Part shown: positions 1-4,091 of the stretch, one piece after another | How the letters are laid out: every line of letters begins with the position of its first letter | How positions within the stretch are numbered: position 1 is the first letter of the stretch | DNA from: Prevotellaceae bacterium | GTDB lineage: Bacteria; Bacteroidota; Bacteroidia; Bacteroidales; Bacteroidaceae | Length of the DNA stretch: 6,274 bases | NCBI GenBank assembly: GCA_022508635.1 | Contig: JAFLUV010000138.1 | Location: 1-6,274, forward strand | Direction: 5' to 3' | Made by a program: the position numbers and the translations under genes | Notes under the pieces: generated by a model | Told to the model about the DNA's origin: nothing | The model's input: the letters and a program-made list of their open reading frames with translations, nothing else | Databases searched by the model: none

Positions 1-44
1 TGAACAAACGAACGCGTTGAAGTGAATAAACGAACGCGTTGAAG
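1..44. repeat. 22-bp tandem repeat, array A (two copies, reaching the window edge)
   Basis: Two adjacent 22-bp units (1-22 and 23-44) differ at one position: TGAAC versus TGAAT, followed in both by AAACGAACGCGTTGAAG. Each contains the 8-bp palindrome AACGCGTT (11-18 and 33-40). A third unit begins at 45 with TGAAT but diverges at once. Because the window starts exactly on a unit, more copies may lie to the left. A period of 22 is not a multiple of three, so this is unlikely to be coding. There are no spacers, so it is not a CRISPR array. Function unknown. Confidence 0.8.
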
Positions 45-65
45 TGAATCATTCAAGGTGATGAT

Positions 66-197
66 GCAGGGATAATTACCGTATCAAGCGGGGATAATTG
101 CCGTATCAAGTGGGGGCAATTGCTGCATCAAGCAGGGACAATTGCTGCATCAAGCGGGGGCAATTGCTGTATCAAGCGGGGGCAGTTGCTGCATAAT
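66..197. repeat. 22-bp tandem repeat, array B (six imperfect copies)
   Basis: Six consecutive 22-bp units start at 66, 88, 110, 132, 154 and 176. Each has a G-rich start (GCGGGG or a variant), a core AATT flanked by complementary bases (GCAATTGC in units 3 and 5; ATAATTAC, ATAATTGC, ACAATTGC and GCAGTTGC in the others), and an end of the form RTATCAA or GCATCAA. The last unit decays to GCATAAT, and a fragment of a seventh (GTGGGGCA, 198-205) follows. The sequence differs from array A but the period is the same. No gene is visible across it. It could be a protein-binding array, a structured-nucleic-acid element or a simple minisatellite; the sequence does not decide. Confidence 0.9.
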
Positions 198-238
198 GTG
201 GGGCATCTGACCAAGGACGGAGGGGCACGGATAAAGAA
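198..238. other. Gene-free spacer between repeat array and terminator
   Basis: Apart from the decayed repeat fragment at 198-205, nothing recognisable is seen here. Read on the minus strand, 225-238 supplies the T-rich tract (GTTCTTTATCC) that follows the terminator hairpin. The whole stretch from 1 to 298 carries no supportable gene. Confidence 0.6.
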
Positions 239-271
239 CAAGGGGGCACTTCGGCTGGAAGTGCCCCCTTG
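239..271 (-). terminator. Rho-independent terminator of the three-gene cluster
   Basis: A perfect 14-bp inverted repeat pairs 239-252 (CAAGGGGGCACTTC) with 258-271 (GAAGTGCCCCCTTG) around a 5-nt loop. On the minus strand the hairpin lies 27 bases past the stop codon of the DUF4465 gene and is followed by GTTCTTTATCC, a T-rich tract. On the plus strand no T-tract follows, so it should act on leftward transcripts only. This is the only strong terminator-like structure in the window and marks the end of the transcription unit. Confidence 0.88.
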
Positions 272-298
272 ACTGTATGGGATTCCGGTACAGGATTT

Positions 299-2701
299 CT
301 ACTTCAATATCTTCCTGCCATTCACAATGTTGATGCCGTCATGCAAGCGTTGCAGGCGCTGGCCGACGATGTTGTAGATTGCCTTGGCGTGGTCTTCCGG
401 CTGACGTCCGGCCTCAACCCCTGCAATGCCTGTGGAAGAGTCGAACGTGACGTTCTTCTCCGGCAGCACCTCCGTGCCGTCGGCACCGAAGTCGTCGAAG
501 CAGAAGTAGGCTGGCGTGTTCATGCCCCAGGTGCCGTTGTCCGTACTGCTCATCTCGATACAGAACTTGGCTGCCTTGCCCAGTCCGGAAAGGTCCACGT
601 AGCGCCAGTCGTTGATGATGTAGGCCGTCTCTTCGTCTCGCAGGTCTGCCAGGTAGAAGTCCTTCCTGCCCGTCACTTCGTCCTCCGCATCATAGCCGGT
701 GATGGTGAGCTTGAGCCAGTCGCCCCTGTCGAACTTCCTGGCCATGGCATCGCCTTCCGTCATGGCCATGTAGGTGTAGCTGCTGTTGGTGACGTAGAAG
801 CCCGGCACGACGGCAGGCTCCGTAAGCAGCTCCACGTAGCAGGGACCGTTGAAGGCTGCCGCATAGGCCACGCCATAGGAGGCCGAACCGTCGCGGCCGC
901 CTCCGCAGACGTTGTTCCACTGGTCGTCGAGCGTCTCGTACTTCGTCTCGCTCCGGCTGGCATAGCCGAACCAGTACCAGTAGTCGTAGTCGCTTATGCA
1001 GCCGCTCGTGAAGGCAAAGTCTCCGCTGACGAAGAACTCGCGCTCGTCGTCCTCCTCCGTGCTTACGCTCATGTGCCCGTCCACCGGCTCGGTAATGTCC
1101 TCCACGTCCTCGAACGTTGCGACGGCAAGAGTAACAGGCACGTCGACGGATACCGTCACGGAAGGTACGCGGCCGAGGACGGCTGTCTGCGAGATAGCGG
1201 AAAAGTTGGGCGCACGTCCGGTCAGCTTCGACGTGGAACGGTGGTTGCCTATCGGGTCGCCATAGCCTCCGATGCCCATCACGCCGTCGCTGAGCACGAT
1301 GCTTCCTTCCTTCCAGTCCTCCGGCACGGTGAAGGTGACAGCCTGGGCCGCAGCATTCGATGCCATCATATACTGGTTCCCCTTGCCGTTCTGCACGGCA
1401 ATGCCGTCGGTTGACTTCTTGTAGGAAAGGAACGCGTTGAAGTTGTGGATGCCGGCCAGCTTCCCTGCAGGGTGGTACAGGCCGGAGTACTGTACGGTGA
1501 CGACGTCGCCGGGCTTCACTGCCGTCACGCTCTCGCCGCCTACAAGGATGTCGCGGTGGCAGGGCTTTGCCGTCAGCACCTGATAGAGGCTCTTGCCGCC
1601 GGCATCCGTCAGGCATACGATATTGCGCCCCTCGGTCAGGTGCAACGTATAGCTGCCGTCTGCATTCTTCGTCACGCCTTCCGCAGAAAATTCGCCGTAT
1701 TCTACCGCATTGTCCGCTATGACGGGACGGTTCAGCGTAACCGACGCTACGCCTTCGGGAGAGAAAGTATAGTCGAAACCGCTCTCCGTATCAAGGTAGT
1801 AGAGTACGTCGAACTCTGCATCGACATTCTCCATAGAGAGCTTGGTGTCAACGGGCGCACCGCTTCCGGAAGAGGACACAGTGGTCAGATACTCCTCGTT
1901 GATAACCATATTGGGCTTGATGTCCGTAGCCGCATCGCCTACGGTTACGACAAAGACACCGGTATTCTCAGGCCAGATAGCCCCCCAGTCGGCTCCACCC
2001 ACGAAGTCCTTCTTCGTCGCACCGCTCCAGGCATTGAGGTGTATAGCATCATAGGTGACAAGCACGATGGCCCTGCCCTCGCCTACGGCAGTCAGCACCT
2101 CGTCCTCTATATCCACGCAAGGAGCACTACCCTCACCGTCGGGATTGATGACAGTAAAGTGGAAGTCAGGCTCTATAAAGTAGTTGCTCGTAATACCGTC
2201 GATAAGCTCCCAGTTGCGCATGGGCAGCAAGTCGTATGTATCGCCCGCCTTCGCCAGATGCAAGTGGCCTGCAGGATTGATGTTCAGGAAAATGTCACCC
2301 ACGTTGTAGCCGTTGTTGGACGTTACGTCGCGGTCGATATGCTTCGGAGAACGAGCCGTCATGTCCTCGTCAGTAAAGACAAGCTCCGGACGCTTCGACT
2401 CGTCGCTGCTCATGGTGAATACACCGCCTTGCGTCAGCTTACCGGGAGCCGAGACGCGGTAATTGTACTTCTGCTTGTCAGTCAAGCGATAGGTGCAGGT
2501 CTTTGTATCTCCCTCCGTGACGATGTCTTCGGGAATCACCTCCGTGAACTTCACGAAGTGGCTTGTCTTTGTACCGATAAACACGGTTGCATCAGCAGGC
2601 ACCTTGACGGTGTACATACTTCCGTCGGCAGCTTCTTCCGCAAAGGCATTGGCTGCAACCAGCAATACTGCTGCCATTAAGCTTAGTAGATGTTTTTTCA
2701 T
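299..2701 (-). CDS. Secreted DUF4465-domain protein, probable cell-surface accessory of the uptake cluster
   Basis: The 800-residue product starts with a clear signal peptide (MKKHLLSLMAAVLLVAANAFA, with A19-F20-A21 as a signal peptidase I site) and has no lipobox cysteine. Residues about 25-525 look all-beta and match nothing I can name. Residues about 525-745 match the DUF4465 family: TFED near 529, VSGDF near 558, YWYWFGYAS at 574-582, GFYVTNSSYTYM from 634, GDWLKLTITGYD from 660, FYLADLRD from 682, and DNGTWGMNTPAYFCFDD ending at 737. The last 45 residues (756-800) form a YNIVGQR...GINIVNGRKILK tail, seen in many secreted Prevotella-like proteins and resembling the end of type IX secretion sorting domains. 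The start is the first ATG; no Shine-Dalgarno is seen, which is normal in this phylum. As far as I recall, DUF4465 proteins occur beside BtuB/BtuG-type genes in Bacteroidales, so corrinoid binding is a fair guess. The biochemical role is unproven, and identity with BtuH cannot be judged here. Confidence 0.9.
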   Translation of the reverse strand: MKKHLLSLMAAVLLVAANAFAEEAADGSMYTVKVPADATVFIGTKTSHFVKFTEVIPEDIVTEGDTKTCTYRLTDKQKYNYRVSAPGKLTQGGVFTMSSDESKRPELVFTDEDMTARSPKHIDRDVTSNNGYNVGDIFLNINPAGHLHLAKAGDTYDLLPMRNWELIDGITSNYFIEPDFHFTVINPDGEGSAPCVDIEDEVLTAVGEGRAIVLVTYDAIHLNAWSGATKKDFVGGADWGAIWPENTGVFVVTVGDAATDIKPNMVINEEYLTTVSSSGSGAPVDTKLSMENVDAEFDVLYYLDTESGFDYTFSPEGVASVTLNRPVIADNAVEYGEFSAEGVTKNADGSYTLHLTEGRNIVCLTDAGGKSLYQVLTAKPCHRDILVGGESVTAVKPGDVVTVQYSGLYHPAGKLAGIHNFNAFLSYKKSTDGIAVQNGKGNQYMMASNAAAQAVTFTVPEDWKEGSIVLSDGVMGIGGYGDPIGNHRSTSKLTGRAPNFSAISQTAVLGRVPSVTVSVDVPVTLAVATFEDVEDITEPVDGHMSVSTEEDDEREFFVSGDFAFTSGCISDYDYWYWFGYASRSETKYETLDDQWNNVCGGGRDGSASYGVAYAAAFNGPCYVELLTEPAVVPGFYVTNSSYTYMAMTEGDAMARKFDRGDWLKLTITGYDAEDEVTGRKDFYLADLRDEETAYIINDWRYVDLSGLGKAAKFCIEMSSTDNGTWGMNTPAYFCFDDFGADGTEVLPEKNVTFDSSTGIAGVEAGRQPEDHAKAIYNIVGQRLQRLHDGINIVNGRKILK

Positions 2702-2728
2702 GATGATAAAACGATGATAAGATGATAA
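2702..2728 (-). repeat. Three copies of an 8-mer just upstream of the DUF4465 gene start
   Basis: GATGATAA occurs at 2702-2709, 2713-2720 and 2721-2728 on the plus strand, so the mRNA reads TTATCATC three times immediately before the ATG. No Shine-Dalgarno sequence is present. This AT-rich, probably unstructured leader is the kind that commonly precedes Bacteroidota starts. It may be simple-sequence slippage rather than a regulatory site. Confidence 0.6.
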
Positions 2729-2816
2729 TATGTTATTTGATTAATCTTCGATATTTCTTCTTGTTTTGTTTGTTCTTATGATGATGCCTCACATTATTTA
2801 TTATACAGGAGCTTCC
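2702..2816 (-). promoter_or_regulatory. 115-bp AT-rich leader between the propeller gene and the DUF4465 gene
   Basis: This is the only sizeable gap inside the cluster. It is markedly AT-rich compared with the genes around it. On the coding strand it carries an A-rich run at about 2745-2777 (AAGAACAAACAAAACAAGAA and onward) and the TTATCATC repeats before the ATG. I find no Bacteroides-type promoter (TAnnTTTG with upstream TTTG) and no terminator hairpin, so read-through from the upstream gene is the simplest view. The A-rich tract could serve as a translational enhancer or RNA-processing region; that is inference. Confidence 0.35.
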
Positions 2817-2839
2817 TTATTTATTGTACAGGAGCTTCT
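2794..2839. repeat. 23-bp tandem duplication spanning the stop codon of the propeller gene
   Basis: Units 2794-2816 and 2817-2839 match at 21 of 23 positions. Both read TTATTTATT, then R, then TACAGGAGCTTC with one further change at the last base. The right unit encodes the end of the protein (LLYNK and the TAA stop at 2817-2819). The left unit is an untranslated copy downstream of the stop. Because 23 is not a multiple of three, the extra copy is out of frame. The two changes suggest an older slippage event. Confidence 0.85.
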
Positions 2840-4091
2840 TTCCTTCCTTGATGTAGATTTCTCCCTTTCGTATCCTGGAGATACGGTAACCCTTCAGGTC
2901 GTAGGCATCAAGTCCGTTGCCCGGCATTGTATGCTCAACGTCCTTCATGCCGTCGAAGTAGCCGGCCGGAGCCACGGCAAGGAAGTGTCCGGGGTTAATG
3001 TAGACCTTATGCCTGCCCAATAGCTGACCGGCGGGCGACCACTGGTAGAGATAGCCTGCACCATCGGACGATCCGGCATCGGTGCCATAGATGTATCCCG
3101 TATAGGGATTGACGTAGATGCCATAGGGACGGCTCATGCCTGCAAAGTCGTTGGCTACTGAGCCGGGCAACGTCCGTTCGATGCCCCTTGTCCCGTAGCT
3201 TTCTATCATTTGCCGGGGATTAATGGTAAGGCAGGCGAACTCATAGTCGCCCGTGATGTAGGAGAAGCTGGAACCGACGACGAGGAAATTGCCGTCGAGG
3301 TTCGTGCAATTATAGGTGGCCGGATAGCTGAAGGTAGCAAAGCAGTCGTTGGTAGTGAGTGCTTTTTCGCAGTCGAAGATAAGTCCGCAGGCAGGCCTTT
3401 CGTAGTGGTCGCCGGATGAATTGATGCAGAGGTAACGTCCGCTCTGTGACATTTCGCCAAAAAGATTAGGGACGTGGGTGTCTATGATTCTTTCCACCGT
3501 CATCGAGGCTGCATTGATGATGCTGACTGTCGTTTCGAACTCGTGGTCGCCTTCATCTTCCGCATAGCCGCCGGTGTTGGCAACGTAGAGGCGACCCCCG
3601 TAGATGGCAATGCCTTCTGGTTCATAGCCTACCTCGCAGGCGGCTACTACCTTGTAGTTGCTGAGGTCTATCTTCGCCACGTAGCCTTTGGTGAAGTAGC
3701 GGGTGCCGTAGATGGTGTTGCACTCGTGGCCATAGCTGGTGACGTAGACATACTTGCCATCGGTGCACAATCGCCGGTTGTTCGGTATGTCCTCCGTTGC
3801 GGCAACGGCATAGCCTTCGGGAGTAATGAACTGCACGATGTTCGACCAGTTGAGGGCTATGGCAATGAGCCGGTCATTGACTTGTATGATATGGTTGGGC
3901 GTGTCGCCGAGCTTATGGCCGTTCTTGTCGCGGAACCATTGGTTGCTCACCACGGCTCCATTCTCAAAGTACGTGAGGCGTCCATTGTCGGTCTGCCACA
4001 TACCTTCGTTCAGGAGGATAAGCCTCTCTTGTGCCCGCATGCCATGATTACAGGATGCAAGGCAAAGCAGTATTGCCAGGAGTTTCTTCAT
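2817..4091 (-). CDS. Secreted DUF5074/YncE-type beta-propeller, BtuG-like surface protein
   Basis: The 424-residue product has repeated propeller-type strands: NEGMWQTDNGRLTYF at 28-42, GKYVYVTSYG at 112-121, VGYEPEGIAIYGGRLYVANT from 154, and RPYGIYVNPYTGYIYGTDAG at 321-340. These resemble the DUF5074/YVTN propellers of Bacteroides, including BtuG, the B12-binding lid of BtuB. The N-terminus (MKKLLAILLCLASC) offers a lipobox, L11-A12-S13-C14, followed by NHGMRAQE. That lacks the acidic export signal typical of Bacteroides surface lipoproteins; a signal peptidase I cut after A20 is a weaker alternative. Residues 393-424 form a YDLKGYRI...KGEIYIKEGKK tail like the one in the downstream protein. 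The ATG overlaps the receptor's TGA (ATGA, 4088-4091), so translational coupling is likely. The proposed role is to capture ligand outside the cell and pass it to the receptor. The ligand, probably a corrinoid, is inferred from family and context. Confidence 0.88.
   Translation of the reverse strand: MKKLLAILLCLASCNHGMRAQERLILLNEGMWQTDNGRLTYFENGAVVSNQWFRDKNGHKLGDTPNHIIQVNDRLIAIALNWSNIVQFITPEGYAVAATEDIPNNRRLCTDGKYVYVTSYGHECNTIYGTRYFTKGYVAKIDLSNYKVVAACEVGYEPEGIAIYGGRLYVANTGGYAEDEGDHEFETTVSIINAASMTVERIIDTHVPNLFGEMSQSGRYLCINSSGDHYERPACGLIFDCEKALTTNDCFATFSYPATYNCTNLDGNFLVVGSSFSYITGDYEFACLTINPRQMIESYGTRGIERTLPGSVANDFAGMSRPYGIYVNPYTGYIYGTDAGSSDGAGYLYQWSPAGQLLGRHKVYINPGHFLAVAPAGYFDGMKDVEHTMPGNGLDAYDLKGYRISRIRKGEIYIKEGKKLLYNK

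Noticed and set aside
1..197. CRISPR array
   Set aside because: The 22-bp units are directly adjacent with no spacers and are imperfect; no cas gene is present.
1..197. Plasmid replication origin with iterons
   Set aside because: A 22-bp period fits iterons, but there is no replication-initiator gene in the window and the neighbours are an ordinary chromosomal-type uptake cluster. It would need the sequence left of position 1.
1430..1443. A 14-base match (GAACGCGTTGAAGT) between array A and the inside of the DUF4465 gene
   Set aside because: The match stops at both ends without repeat structure, and one 14-mer match among all pairs in a 6-kb window is not rare enough to claim a relation.
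269..2680. Long plus-strand open frames (269-1414 and 1445-2680) opposite the DUF4465 gene
   Set aside because: They lie wholly antisense to a gene with a signal peptide and a recognisable domain, their translations show no family features, and GC-rich codon bias readily produces such open antisense frames.
2800..2828. A promoter for the DUF4465 gene with TATAAT at 2805-2800 (minus strand)
   Set aside because: The hexamer sits in an AT-rich duplicated unit, the matching upstream element is poor (TACAAT), and Bacteroidota promoters use a different -7 motif (TAnnTTTG) that is absent here.
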